Positions 43,886 through 55,568 of a DNA stretch of 64,000 nt are shown here, one piece after another. Under the pieces are notes generated by a model. The model saw only the letters and a program-made list of their open reading frames with translations. It searched no databases and was not told where the DNA came from. Both the position numbers and the translations under genes were made by a program. Each line of letters opens with the position of its first letter. Position 1 is the stretch's first letter. Source of the stretch: Patellaria atrata CBS 101060 (Eukaryota > Ascomycota > Dothideomycetes > Patellariales > Patellariaceae); NCBI GenBank assembly GCA_010093705.1, contig MU006092.1, positions 130,623 to 194,622 on the forward strand. Reading direction: 5' to 3'.

Positions 43886-44232
43886 ATGCTTTCCCGCCCC
43901 GTGCTTAAGGTTTCGGCCAACACTACCCTAATCGCCCGTCGCGGATTCCAAACCTCCCGCGTTCAGATGTCAAGTCCATATCATTATCCTGAAGGGCCAT
44001 ACAGCAACATTCCCTTCAATCCGAAGACTAGGTTCTTTGCTCTGCGATACTGGGGATTTATGGGTGTGTATAGTATCCAATCTTGGTGTGATGGAAAGCT
44101 GACCACTTTTATAGCTACCGGATTCCTAGCACCATTCGGGATCGCGGGTATGTACTCAATTCTGCCAAACAGACGTATTCGCCTTTTAATTAATCTTCAC
44201 TAGTCTGGCAAACCAAGAAGAACGCGCCCTAA
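43886..44232 (+). CDS. COX8: Cytochrome c oxidase subunit 8 (mammalian VIIc-like)
   Basis: Three exons: 43886-44063, a 33-bp microexon 44115-44147, and a 29-bp last exon 44204-44232, giving 79 residues. The N-terminus (MLSRPVLKVSANTTLIARRGFQTSR) is a mitochondrial presequence with a matrix-processing arginine. The mature part carries the conserved HYPEGPYSNIPFNPK and RFFALRYWGFMATGFLAPFGIAVWQTKK, spanning the single membrane helix. It is a small nuclear-encoded subunit of complex IV in the inner mitochondrial membrane. Both internal junctions split codons and restore the family sequence exactly, which supports the tiny exons; simple ORF calling would miss the last two. Confidence 0.95.
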
Positions 44233-44692
44233 ATGTTACGGCTCTTCAGGAGAATCTCAATTATGCGTCGAATTTGAGAATATGCAAACGAACAAAGGGC
44301 GCACTGTATATAGAGCTAGCCTTGTACAATTCATCTGAAAACTTGAAAACATGCGACCAACGTTCTATTACCGTTTCAATCGCAACAAGCGATGAGGAAA
44401 AGTTGCATTGATATCGGTCTCTACGTGGCCGAATCAGATCTAATTCACTTCGAATGATCTCACCATTCAACGTGACTTTACCCTACCCGACAGAGTAGCT
44501 AAACATTCAAACAGCTATTCTAGTAACTCAATACAGATATCAATCATAGAGGTCCTTGGTAATATCGGCGTTGGTCAATATTTACTCGTATATATTCCAA
44601 CCCGATCATTACATTGAACATACATAAATTTTCTTATAGATGTAAGTTTGGGCCGAACTCTTCCCAATGGCCATTTTACTAGTGGTAGCAAC
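44233..44692. other. Convergent intergenic, COX8 / F-box-like gene
   Basis: A 460-bp tail-to-tail interval, AT-rich towards its middle (around 44590-44640), consistent with 3' ends on both strands. No gene is supported. Confidence 0.5.
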
Positions 44693-46069
44693 TCAGGTAA
44701 TACGCCACCTCCGGGAATGGCCTAGATGATCCCTTAGTGTAACCTTTAGCTGAATCCCATAATGTCGTAAAGTCCTCGATACTACCTCAGGTGGTTCCAA
44801 TTCAACTAACGGAAGTTTAAATGCTCGCCCAATGCTTTGGCATCGTTCTCTAACGTTAACACTACTGAGTACCGGTATATTCTCAGTCTTAAAGATAGCT
44901 AGTTCGACGATCCACGACCATTTATATGCAATATCATGGTATTTTGAATTCAGCACAGCGGTTTGAGTTGGTGCGTCATGGAACAAGAAACTAGTATACC
45001 AGTCGAAGACCACCTAAATGCAATTAACAGGTGAGATCTTCCGACAAAGATACGCTCTTACTGTAAACGATTTAATCGTTGGTGGCAAAAGTCTGCATAC
45101 ACCCTCCCTATGATCCGAGGGAATTGATGGATCGAACATCAAACTGGACGCTACCTCGACTTTCTGCAATGACAGAAAGTCTCTGAGATCCAGTCTGGAT
45201 CCATCGTGATTAACCCATCTGTAGTTATCCCCCAACAGGCACAAATGTCTCAGGCTATGTCGGATCGGTGTCAACGTTGCTGTAACACCTGCGGGCGATA
45301 ATGAGTTCATAAGGCCCGATATTGAGGAATACGGATTTGACCCCATACGACCCGGCACCCTGCAGAACAGTTCCTGCAATTTTCCCGTGTGAGCAAGGAT
45401 CTCGCCTAATATTGGTTCCGGGATGATCGAGTTGGTGAGATCTAAGCTTCTAATGGGAGATGTCTTAATGGGATCAATTGCGATGTTTGAAGATACCAGA
45501 CTACGGAACTGGCCCACAGTGATATGGTTCAGTTCAGGAAGTATCATGAATTGGTACAAGTCTTCCGGGGAGAATATTTCAGTCAGTAAATGGACTGCTT
45601 TTAACCGCATCGTGGGACATGATTTCAGAAACGTGGATCGAATGCACGCAGGTCCAAATTGGGAGAATCGCAGTTCTCGAATGTTATATGCTCTTGAGAG
45701 AAAGGTGTCTATCAATTTCAGGATTGTGGTAGTATCATACGATCCCCATTGGAGATGTACTTCACGTACGTGCCGACGAAGCTCTGGGCTTTCATCGAGA
45801 GTGCGTACGAATTGATGGAAAGAACTTGAATGAGGCGCATCGAGACAGAAATCAACAGTGCGAACAATGAGTTCTCGACTTAGTTGATAATGATGGTGTG
45901 ATACAAGTGCCAGCTGATACAGCTGCTTTCGGTCCCCTATGAAGTAAGACAGAGTTTCATAAAGGACATCATCATTTAAGTAAACTTGTCTCCCCATATT
46001 GCCTTTTGAATGGTTTAGAATCCTCCAGATCTCTTCGAGAATCATGATATCTATATGCTGCACCATCAT
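44693..46069 (-). CDS. F-box-like hypothetical protein
   Basis: Two minus-strand exons: 46069-45062 and 45013-44693 (48-bp intron, GTAAGA donor), giving 442 residues. Near the N-terminus, VYLNDDVLYETLSYFIGDRKQLYQLALVSHHHYQLSRELI has the L-x-D-D-V-L ... L-x-x-V-S spacing of an F-box, so it may recruit substrates to an SCF ubiquitin ligase. A region with recurring leucines follows (IRELRFSQFGP, IRSLDLTNSIIPEPILGEILAHTGKLQELF), suggestive of degenerate leucine-rich repeats. Filamentous ascomycetes have large, fast-evolving families of this kind. The start could be an internal Met (MGRQVYLNDD). I do not recognise a named orthologue. Confidence 0.72.
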
Positions 46070-47028
46070 GGTATTAAGTGTTTAGATGTGATGTATACTG
46101 TACATGTCGGTAATTAGGAAAAACTATAACTGCCGAACACCATATTAGCTCCTCCTGCAGACATTATACAGAAATACTTGAAAACCGAGGTACGCTTTCA
46201 AGGCTTTTAGATATTCAGGATCATTGTGTTATGCGGTCTGCACCTTGGCTGGTAGAGTACGATAGATTGAAAGGAATCTGATGAACTACTTTGCCTTCGC
46301 GTTCTGATAATTTCAGTCCTACTCCGTACACGCAGCACGACCCCTTGAAATAGAGGTATTTTCTTCCAAAGTTATCATGAAATGTACTGTACGTCTACTT
46401 TGAACTACAACTGGGTGGAATCACAAGATTATAAGTTTTATAAGGAACTCCAAAGCCATCCACATTACCTGGGATGGAGAGAGATGTCCCACTTTCTATG
46501 ATGAACCTAATCAATTTTCTAGGAGGTTTTGAAAGAAACATCAAGTACGCTGGCATAACTGGTGGAAGAGAGGAGGAGGAAGCGTTGGTTACGGAGTCCA
46601 TGTCGGGTGCCCATTATTGAAGATGGAAGAGCAATACTCCGTACCACCTCAGAACATGATTTCGAAAGCCCCCTTAACCAGCAGAAGTCATAAATTCGAA
46701 TAGATGCAAGACGGCATGAAACACAAAGTTCTGATTCCTAATAAATACTTGACCTCAATTGCAAGTAGCCATCAAGAAATCATGTTTATATATGCAATGA
46801 GATGATTAAACGACAAAACGGTTGGGTACTGGTATCATCTGCCCTAAGGTATGGATGAGGTGGAGCTATGACTGGGAGCTTGGGCCATCGATACCACCAG
46901 TACCATCTTCCCACCTCGCTCACTACTTTGAGGCAGTGGAGTACTTAAATCCATCCTCTCCCGCGAACTTTCCTCGGCCTCATTTTCTTGCTTTCTATTC
47001 TTAGTCTGTTTATCTAGAGATATTCAGC
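46070..47028. promoter_or_regulatory. Divergent interval, F-box-like / gag-derived gene
   Basis: 959 bp. Within it, minus strand 46395-46601 has an ATG frame of 68 codons containing plausible internal donor and acceptor sites, but I could not build a gene from it. No long terminal repeat was recognised on this side of the gag-derived gene. Confidence 0.4.
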
Positions 47029-49167
47029 ATGAAGAATAGACCCCAGGAACCGAAGAACGATAACCCTCCCACTTCAACTGAGAAGCCAACTTCCCCGCCC
47101 TCCGTGAATACTTCGAGCCAGGATACCACTGCAAACCCTCCTGTGAAAAAGCTGGAATATCCAGACGATGGAGAGATGAGCAAATCATGTGTCACTGCAG
47201 AGGCCTATGACTACTTGTTACGCCTTAGGAAGCTTGAAACTGCAGTCTCAGAGCTAAAAATCGTAAAAGGAGCACAATATAGTGAGCTTAGGAAGGTCGA
47301 GTCTCAAGTAGAACCAATGAGGAAGAATATCGAGAAATCCGAACTGCGAACAAGGCTAGTCTATCAAAGAATGCTTATTCTCACGAACAAACTCAACGAG
47401 AGGGTGGATAGGATGGGACAGGATTTCAAAGCCCTTGAGAGAATCAGACGGGATAATGAAGACCACAAATCAAAGATGAGAGACATGACGGAGCTAATCT
47501 CAAAGTGGATTGAGATTGTTGAAGTAGTTGAACAGAAAAATCGGGAATCAGCACTCACTGCGGTGCAACCCCACGAGATCGGTTTCTACAACCCAAGGAA
47601 AGTAGAAGATGATCCTTCCGGAATAACCCAGATCTCCTGTGGCACTAACATAGAAACTGAGTACCATGATGTGAATCTATTCATTGCTCGACTGGAAGAT
47701 TTAGCTACAGCAAAACGGCCGATTCGCTGCATCCAAGACTGTCTACGAGGTCAAGCCCTTATGTGGTATATGAGCGAACTTGACTCTCTGGGAAGAGGGG
47801 ACCTTCGCAACTCATCTCTTGCTCATTGGTGTGAAGTACTCCGTAAAAGATTTGAAATGAAACCCCATGAAGCTCAACGTCTTTTCGAGGAATGCAAATA
47901 TACCATCCAGGATGGGGCTGAGAAGAAGGATATCATGGTACATGTCAACAGAGCATTGCGGTTCATAAGGGTGTTCGAACTGGAGCAAAAGAAGTGGGTC
48001 TCTTGGGTCTCTAAGAGCTTGAACGACATACCGAATTGGTTTGCTAAGGGCCCGTCCATATTCGAGTCCCTATCAAGTCTACTAATATACCTTCGTGAAA
48101 ACGAGGCATGGCTCCACGACCATTGCGATTATCTGCACAATGCGATGAAACTCTCGGCAAATATGAAGGAGATCAGACCATCATCCAGCGATTCTCCCTC
48201 CCTGCCGTTCTGGGAGTATCCAGATCCCCTCTCGCCACGCTCACGCAAGTCCACAGAGGGGGAAACCAAACCTATTATAGGGTATCTGAAGTCCTCCGCG
48301 TCCCGAGATATGAGTGCACCCGTCTATCCCACGTTTGCGCCAGCTCTGAATCGACGAAGCAGAGAATTTGGGAAGCCGTCGCCCCTCGGAATCCGTAGTG
48401 TTTATAACAATGCTCCCACCGTCCCAGGAGCGTGCTGGGCACAAACCTGGTCGCAGCTGCCGACGTACTCCTCGCCTTTCGCCGCTTCGAAGCCTACGAG
48501 CTCTTCATTACCATATACTCCAATGAATTATACCTTACCCTCCCCAACAACTCTTCAATCAGCTCAGACTCCATGCATTGATCCATTGAAATACGCACCA
48601 ATTCCAGCCGCCACCAGCACACAATCTATTAATTCACAGGGATGTACTGGGAATTCTTGGATGGAGCTTCCTAAGACATCAACGGCTAATACAGCAGCTG
48701 CCAATCTAACAGATCCTATTACCACTGGCCCAGCGTCAACACTGCTGGGACGGACTTCCATGCACCGATTCATAGATCAAGCCGTCATTAACACGCAGTT
48801 TGAAGCTGAACTCGCCCAAATCGACTTAAGAAGGAGGAAGCGCGAGCAAGAGGACGCGGAGAGGGAGGTGCTGACCAGACAGACTGAGAACGCGAAGGTG
48901 TATAAGATCGTGAAGAGGAAGTCCAAGGGTATGGGTAAGACGGAGGGGTTAGAGGCGGTAAACTTTTCGGGGATATCCTTGAAAGATGGGGAGCAGAAAA
49001 TGCCAAGGCAGCCGGAAAGGCATCAAGAGGAGCAAGAGACGACATGCTCCATGACATTCTCTAGGAAGGAGAATGAGAAAGTAAATGAGGAGAAGCAGAG
49101 GTCTGTGGATGAAAATACGAAGAAGGCTCAGAATGTGGTGGCGAAAGTGAACGGGAATAAGAATTGA
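47029..49167 (+). CDS. Gag-derived gene (Ty3/gypsy-like gag domain), looks whole as one frame
   Basis: A single continuous 712-residue frame. Residues 1-50 are Pro/Thr/Ser-rich and 55-180 form a likely coiled coil. About residues 187-370 resemble the retrotransposon gag-type domain common in fungi, with GFYNP, DVNLFIARLEDLA, the CLRGQALMWYMSELDSL stretch, SLAHWCEVLRKRFEM and a YTIQDGAEKKD segment. The remainder is Pro/Ser/Thr-rich and disordered, with a final basic/acidic coiled-coil-like tail. No protease, reverse transcriptase, integrase, zinc knuckle or flanking long terminal repeats were seen. It therefore looks like a gag-only fossil that the host may have kept (domestication is an inference). 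Age cannot be measured here, but the absence of neighbouring element parts suggests it is old. Confidence 0.72.
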   Translation: MKNRPQEPKNDNPPTSTEKPTSPPSVNTSSQDTTANPPVKKLEYPDDGEMSKSCVTAEAYDYLLRLRKLETAVSELKIVKGAQYSELRKVESQVEPMRKNIEKSELRTRLVYQRMLILTNKLNERVDRMGQDFKALERIRRDNEDHKSKMRDMTELISKWIEIVEVVEQKNRESALTAVQPHEIGFYNPRKVEDDPSGITQISCGTNIETEYHDVNLFIARLEDLATAKRPIRCIQDCLRGQALMWYMSELDSLGRGDLRNSSLAHWCEVLRKRFEMKPHEAQRLFEECKYTIQDGAEKKDIMVHVNRALRFIRVFELEQKKWVSWVSKSLNDIPNWFAKGPSIFESLSSLLIYLRENEAWLHDHCDYLHNAMKLSANMKEIRPSSSDSPSLPFWEYPDPLSPRSRKSTEGETKPIIGYLKSSASRDMSAPVYPTFAPALNRRSREFGKPSPLGIRSVYNNAPTVPGACWAQTWSQLPTYSSPFAASKPTSSSLPYTPMNYTLPSPTTLQSAQTPCIDPLKYAPIPAATSTQSINSQGCTGNSWMELPKTSTANTAAANLTDPITTGPASTLLGRTSMHRFIDQAVINTQFEAELAQIDLRRRKREQEDAEREVLTRQTENAKVYKIVKRKSKGMGKTEGLEAVNFSGISLKDGEQKMPRQPERHQEEQETTCSMTFSRKENEKVNEEKQRSVDENTKKAQNVVAKVNGNKN

Positions 49168-49410
49168 GGATAAGAGGAAGGGTATGCTTGAATCCTGTGA
49201 GCATGTTATGTAATACTCAATGTCGATTTGTCTTTATTGATATTGGTAATGTCTAGTTTACATATTTACTATGAAGGTTCTCAATTGGAGGGGAAGGCAA
49301 AGGTAAAGAAAAAGGGGTATCATAATTGTAATGAAAGTAATGCTACATCACCTTCAACCTTTCTCCATTCTCAGGCGTCTTAATTTAGCTTTTTTTGCTC
49401 TAACTTTAGT
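49168..49410. other. Short convergent interval
   Basis: 243 bp between the stop codons of the gag-derived gene and FOL3. AT-rich; no repeat or gene was seen. Confidence 0.5.
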
Positions 49411-50649
49411 TTATCCTTCCTTTCTCTTCCCTTCCACGTCCCTCATTACCCTCAACACATCCCCCACCAAATACAAACTGCCCGCAGTAACCAACGGCCC
49501 TTCCCTACCTACGGCACATGCAACCTCCAGCGCGGCCCTCATTTCATCCATGGCCCTAACCTCCGCCAACCCCCTCACCGTTTCCTCAGCAATCTGCGCC
49601 AGCTCCTCTGCCTTCGTCGCCTGTACCCACGGCATCCCATCTACGGGTCCAAAGGCCGTTGCCACTAACCTATCACCAGGCTGCAAAAGTACAGATAGTA
49701 GACCGGGAAGGTCTTTCCCCTGAGTTACGGCTAGGAGCCATGTTACGCTCCCGTCTGGGGAAAGGGGACGGAGATGAGTGGAGACGTGAGATGAGAGGGC
49801 GGCGGCGGATTGAGGGTTATGTGCTCCATCGAGGAGAACTGAAGCCTTACGGCCCGTCAAAGTCGTGAGAGATTGAGAGGAGAGGCGGCCCGGAAATGTG
49901 GGGAGCTGCGCTGGGATAGCGGGCAGAGAAATGGGTTCCGGGCTGTCAAGGCGAGGGAGCGCAAGAGAAAGCGCGATATACGCCGTCGCGAGATTAGTAA
50001 CCTGATGCTCCGGCATTCCACTCGGAATCGTAAACTTCGGCGGGAGCGTCGGATAATGTAACGTCACTCCCTCGACCTTAGCCGCAGCTTCCTTAATCGC
50101 GGAAAGAGCGTCGGGATCATTAGTCGGATCTACCACACACGGCACCCCAGGCTTCATGATTCCCGCTTTCTCGATTGCGATGGCGTTAAGTGTATCCCCG
50201 AGAAAAGCTTGATGATCCAACCCAATCTTCGCAATCACAGTGACAAGCGGGTTGGTGAGGATATTCGTCGCATCCAACCTCCCCCCCATGCCCACCTCCA
50301 CAACACCCACTTCGATTCCTTCCCCTGAAAAAAACTCAAAGGCTGTCGCTGTCAACACTTCAAACTCGGATGCTCCTATCCTCTCAACCTCATTACGGTG
50401 GAGTACGCGAGACTCGGCTTCGCGAAAGGCAGTGTAGGGGATGGGAGTGTTGTTGATAGATATGCAGTCCCAGCGGTCGATCAGATGCGGAGAGGTGAAA
50501 CGGCCGTGGCGTATAGGGGTGTTGGAGAGGAGGGAGGAGATATAACTGCAGATGCTGCCTTTACCATTGGTGCCGGCAATGTGGATGGCGCGCCAGGGGA
50601 GGGGACGTGGGAGGAGGAGTGAGATGCGGTTGAGGCCGAGTTCGATCAT
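49411..50649 (-). CDS. FOL3: Dihydrofolate synthase (FolC/Mur ligase family)
   Basis: Single exon, 412 residues, close to yeast Fol3 (about 427). The ATP-binding loop is GTNGKGS (residues 26-32), followed by FTSPHL, EVGMGGRLDATNI (the metal/ATP-site Mur-ligase block), the KIGLDHQAFLG motif, and the C-terminal domain with LLDGAHNPQSAAAL. The enzyme joins dihydropteroate and L-glutamate to give dihydrofolate in folate synthesis. Folylpolyglutamate synthase (Met7) is the close paralogue; the shorter length and single-exon layout favour Fol3, but substrate preference cannot be proven by eye. The gene is GC-rich with strong codon bias and lies divergent to the disordered-protein gene. Confidence 0.9.
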   Translation of the reverse strand: MIELGLNRISLLLPRPLPWRAIHIAGTNGKGSICSYISSLLSNTPIRHGRFTSPHLIDRWDCISINNTPIPYTAFREAESRVLHRNEVERIGASEFEVLTATAFEFFSGEGIEVGVVEVGMGGRLDATNILTNPLVTVIAKIGLDHQAFLGDTLNAIAIEKAGIMKPGVPCVVDPTNDPDALSAIKEAAAKVEGVTLHYPTLPPKFTIPSGMPEHQVTNLATAYIALSLALPRLDSPEPISLPAIPAQLPTFPGRLSSQSLTTLTGRKASVLLDGAHNPQSAAALSSHVSTHLRPLSPDGSVTWLLAVTQGKDLPGLLSVLLQPGDRLVATAFGPVDGMPWVQATKAEELAQIAEETVRGLAEVRAMDEMRAALEVACAVGREGPLVTAGSLYLVGDVLRVMRDVEGKRKEG

Positions 50650-51383
50650 TTCAAGGGGTTCATTTCTCAGAGAGATGATACAATACTACTAATATCTTTA
50701 CGAAGGTTAGGTTTTGACGTAGTACTTCCTGTAGAACGAAGGTAGGACCGCAGTATGATCGCACCTCAGTACATAGAAGCCGGGGCCAAATCCGCGTTCG
50801 GAGGTTTTACTAGAACTGGAGTGACATCATCGTCAGCTTAACAGTCATATAGTGATGATAATAGCTAAGGTATGTAAGCAGAGTTTTCTGCTGTTGCTAT
50901 GCAGACTTGTTACTGTATACAAATAAGGTAGTGTGTTGTCGTTTTGTCCTTGATTGAGTCATCGGTTCCATTTGCTGTCGGTCCATTTAATAAGAATTAT
51001 TTTAACCTTTGGCGTTATCGGGAGTGGAGACATGATTTGCATATCCCGTCGCCTTCTTAGACTATTACTCCCGGCCAGAATTCTGATTGGGCAGGAACAA
51101 CAAACACGAACCCCTTGGACGTCGCTTCTCGAATTAGACTGGTAGGCACCACTGGGGCAGGCACTAACGGTAACCAGATCTCGCCTCACCCTCAACCTCG
51201 TCGTTCCTGTCCAGAGGCCAGCCTCTCCCCTCAAAATCTCAAATCGCGACAACACTCGTCCGAATATTGCAAATATTCAACATCTCCCCTCATCAACCCC
51301 ATCTCCATAAAATCTCCCCTCACTTCGCTCTTTTCTTTTTCTTTTCATTGTTTACTCTTTTAACTTCTTGCGACTCCTTGAAA
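50650..51383. promoter_or_regulatory. Divergent promoter region, FOL3 / disordered-protein gene
   Basis: 734 bp head to head. The last ~130 bp before 51384 are pyrimidine-rich (CTCTTTTCTTTTTCTTTTC), a typical fungal leader. The segment at 50870-50960 is AT-rich. No gene is supported. Confidence 0.5.
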
Positions 51384-53328
51384 ATGGGTCTTCCGTAAGT
51401 CCAAATTCCTCTCTCGCGCTTTCCCACGGACCTCTCTCAGCCGCTATGTTTGCCTGGCGCGTGCGGTCTGCGACAACGTCAAAGTCGACTACTATACTAA
51501 CAGAAGTCTTAATATAGAGTATGGCGCGCTCCTTCTCCAGTTGAAACGAAAACTGCGGCAAAAAACGATGCAACTGCTGGCTCACGCTCACCTATTCGGC
51601 GCCGCCGATCACCGAACGAGCCTCTTCCGCGACGTAGTAATGCCGCTCGCTACGTCTTTCCCGTTGATACAAACAGCAACGGCCATGATATAGAGACATC
51701 TCGCGAGGGACGCAGTTCACGCCGCGAACGCGTGGATCATGCACGACGTATGATCAGCGTCCGCGAGCGGATACTGAACGATGCGGCTGCCCGCGGAAAT
51801 AGCGTACCTGAGCGCCAACCTAGCATGCACGAAGACAACATGAGGCCCGGGTTGTATCGAAATATACGACTTCATTCGCAGTCGCGTGATCGCGAAGGTG
51901 AGTTCTTCCTACCGGCACCCTTTTCCTCAATAACGGGGCATCATGGCACTCTGGGCCATATCCGTAAATTTCCCCCTGACACTAACTTTATCAGGGAGCT
52001 CTCCACGTCGCAATGATCAACTACCACCGTATACTACAAATTTTGCTCCCGCACGGTACGCACCACCTCGCCCTCTCGAACCACTCGTCGAATGGACCCC
52101 TCGTCCTATCTTATCCAACCAACAGACTTCTGCGTCCCCACGATCTTTCTTGACTGAAGGTGACAACGCAGCTAGTCAACTCGAGATCGACGAGACCTAT
52201 GCAGATAGCGAGACAGCAGCAGTAGCAGAATTCCCTCCCCTACGCCGTATGGGCCACCGTACTATCGTTGATGGGCCCCTCCCTTCGAGTTCTTTAAGGG
52301 AGACCTGGAATGCCAATGTTGACGGTCTTGGAGATCGTGACAGAAGTTTTAGCCCCGATGCAGAGTACAATACCTGGGAGACGATGCTCACTACTATCGC
52401 ACCGGACACTCATTTGCCTAGCGCAGATTCTTCATTTACCTCCGCAGCGGCCAGCGCGAGTTTCTCAAGGTCCAATTCCGCGAACTCGAATAGGGGAAGC
52501 AATCAATCACGGGCTAGCATTACTTCCAATTCAGCTGGTAGTTCAAGGACACATATCACCGTGCCTTCCGAAAATGCTGGCGACCCAGCTTGCCCTTGGA
52601 GCCCATCATCTGAAGGGACCTCCGACACAGAGGCCGAGGACGACACCACCCCACGAATCGGGTTTCCCGCATCTCGCCATGGCACCGGTTCTCAGCGCGA
52701 CCGCGCTCGTGATCGCGCCAGGTTTGCCGAGCGCCTTCGCCTGAATAGGCCAGAGTCCACCCCGTATCAACCGCGTTCGAATTCAGAAATTGCAGAACAA
52801 CGGAGGAGGATAGATGCCAGAATGCAACAGACCAGACAAGGTCAGAGCGACCTAACTGATGACCGCTCGGTACAACCTACTCCAAGAGATACTCTTAGTA
52901 GCGGTGGTTTTACCTACACCGATGTTGCTCGTCCCCGACGCGCCAGCAGGGAACTCATCTGGCGCGGTAATGATCTCACGGAGCTACCTAGCCCAACGAC
53001 TGTCAATAACAATGGCGATGATGACCGCAATCATGTGCAACCAACCCGACCGGCCGCGCGCGCTAATTTGCCCTGGATGCAGAATGATACTGTGGCCGTA
53101 CCGCATCCGAACCATCTCCATAGGAGCAGCAATACAGAATCTCTCCACCGCGGGGTTCCTGCCACTAGCGACGCCGCTCTCGGTACTGATGTACGCGCCT
53201 TCGAGTCCGGGACGACTGGTGAAGTGGATTACGAACGCGTGGGACGGCTTCTTCGGGAGTTGAGCAGCAGGGCTGATATTCCAGCAGACTTTTGGAGAAC
53301 AGCTGGACTAACAAGAATGGGTGGATAG
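51384..53328 (+). CDS. Disordered hypothetical protein with an 11-bp first exon
   Basis: Three exons: 51384-51394 (encoding MGL plus two bases), 51518-51897 and 51995-53328, giving 574 residues. The first intron has GTAAGT, a perfect TACTAAC branch site and an ATATAG acceptor; the second has GTGAGT, ACTAAC and TCAG. The frame is continuous only with these junctions. The protein is rich in Arg, Ser, Pro and Asn, with Arg-Ser blocks (SPIRRRRSPNEPLPRRS, SSRRERVDHARRM) and Ser/Asn-rich tracts, and is probably intrinsically disordered. The only compact-looking segment is the C-terminus, a helical VGRLLRELSSRADIPADFWRTAGLTRMGG, likely a conserved peptide. I do not recognise the family. The Arg/Ser composition would fit a nuclear or RNA-related protein, which is speculative. 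Confidence 0.78.
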
Positions 53329-55568
53329 ACATCTACTTTTTAGATGTTACCAGGAATGGACTGGAGCGACACGGTGTTAGACGATCCAAAGGCTTTACAA
53401 TGATAGTCAGAGGCGCGATAAAAGGTTTTACGGGCTTGGAGGTTCCTGTTTTTGGTTTCTTATATCGGTGCGCCATCGATACGTTTGCTCAGTATTCTTT
53501 TCTATATATCTCTATATATCTCTGTTCGGACTTGAAGAGTCAGTTGCAGAGGTTTTGTCTCCCTAAACTGGGAGTCTGGTTTCTCAAGATGAGAAAAACG
53601 GGGGTATTTTGGTGAAAAGACCTAAACTTATTCCCTTAGGGTAGGAGGCTTTACGATTGATATCAAGCTCTGGTTATTTACAAGTATCTGTACATTTAGC
53701 TATTTTCTTTCAGATTTAGGTTAGGGCAAAAGTTAGCCTAGGAGTTTATGATCTTGCGAACCAGATCCTGGAAACCGTTTTGCTTCTTGTGATAATGCAT
53801 CTTTGTCATTTATAAGGTAGGTGTTCATTTGAAATATCGATGGTTTTGTGTCGGGGTGAGGTTATATCTAAGGTATATCCCGGTAGGTAGAGGGTTCTTC
53901 TCGTTTTCTCTACAGTAAGCTATCATTCCCATGTCGTTCTCTCTATTCAATATGCAGTATTGCTGGAAGAGCAAATATGTGGCATTCCACATAGGCATGC
54001 ACGTCCCTGCTGAGGTCTTCGTTGGTATGAATTCCATTGTAATCTTGCATATGTCGTGTTTAAGAATACTTTGCTTTGGTGGAGTGAACTACATGTCTGA
54101 AGAAGTAGGCATAGCTCTAAAAGCTAGGTTGTTCCTCGCGCCATGATCCTCATGATTGTCTTGTAATGGGCCCTCGTCATTCTCTATTATATGGACGATT
54201 TGACTACATCCTCGACTCGGGATATTCCATCATTCTATCCTCGTAAAGCTCGTTGGTGCCAAAGCGGCTAACGCCAGGGTTCCCGGGCAAAGCATAATCG
54301 CCTACTACAAGTACTGACCTCCTTTTTTTAGGGTTGAACCTGAACACAAAGTCCTAAGTCCTGCCCTCTGATTCCCCATACCGTAGTTATCATGACATGC
54401 TGTCTCTTCCCGTCTCAACATCGGTTTCCCTTCGGCAACAGCATTTACCACCTTGGTCGCACTCTCCTCACCCCACGGGCACCCGCTAAGGTGTTTGGTG
54501 GATGTAAAAGAAGCTGCGGTTCCGATGCGAACGGAGTTTATTATGGCCTTGCTGCCGTTCCTGACAATGAACTTGGCGATGGGAAGACTACGAATTATGG
54601 GGGTCCGATTTGGGCGTGGGCTATGGGGCTACGATTGCTTTTATGATGGCGAGTTAAGGAAGCTTTGAGGGACGTTGGTTGCCTGAAAGGCTGGATATCG
54701 TTTTATAACAATCCTTGTTGATACTGTATCCCATTGTCAATTGCTCTGTTGTTTTACCTAATGTTGACTCCGTCCCAGTTGAGACTGCAAGGTATTGAGC
54801 TCCGTCTTTGCTCCTTCTAAAAGAAGATTGAAGTTTGGGGGATAGGGAAACTGTACAATCACTCTTTTTCAAACTTGATCTTCGTAGAGATGTCGATACA
54901 TGAAAGTATCTCAATGATAAATCTTCAGTGGTCTCTTGAATATAATCCGAGCTGGACCTCATACTGGAGCAAGTTTTCCAGTAATTGTGAATTTGTGATG
55001 TTGGCTTCGGTGGCTGAAGCCAAGCTATCAGAGCTCAAGATTGTGGGGAAAACTGACAGCCTGTGACGTAATGGATCGTGAAACAGTTGCTCAACACTCC
55101 AGAACACTTTGAACGGACGGAAATCAGATGGCAAAATAGAAAAAACGGAGGTCCCAAAATATCAGTTAGAAAGTTATTTGAGATCTGCGCTTATCCTTAA
55201 GAGGTAAGGTTACGTCGAGGAAAGAACGATGACGATGGTTTAGGAAGCTATGGCTTTGTTCAAAGTTGTTGTGGCTTCAGTAATTTTGATTGGTTGAATT
55301 CCAAGATTGTGTGAGGAATCTCCTAGAAGAAGGAAGGCGCGGTCAAGACACGACAAGGTGCAGGTCATGTTACCGGTCATGGGACAAACGTCATACTTTG
55401 CTACAGCCGAAACGCAGCTTCTTCAAAAGGGACAAGGTACGCTTCCCATACTTTCTCCTCCCTCTTCCTTTCAACCATCAATCAACAATAAACAACCCCA
55501 AATCCATTGCCATTGCACCTCACATCCATCCAAACTCATCAAAAAAAGTCTCCAATCACATCAACAAA
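53329..55568. other. Long intergenic region
   Basis: 2.2 kb. The first few hundred bases probably contain the 3' UTR of the disordered-protein gene. A plus-strand frame at 54392-54646 has some protein-like composition (Gly/Tyr-rich) but no domain and no splice support. The ~120 bp before 55569 are rich in CA and AT, the likely leader of the DUF1761 gene. No mobile element was recognised. Confidence 0.5.

Noticed and set aside
46395-46601. Small minus-strand gene with ATG and internal splice-like signals
   Set aside because: Only 68 codons, no partner exon found and no recognised product; left as part of the intergenic region.
54392-54646. Plus-strand 84-codon frame with Gly/Tyr-rich sequence
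   Set aside because: No domain, no signal peptide and no splice support; overlapping frames are equally open.
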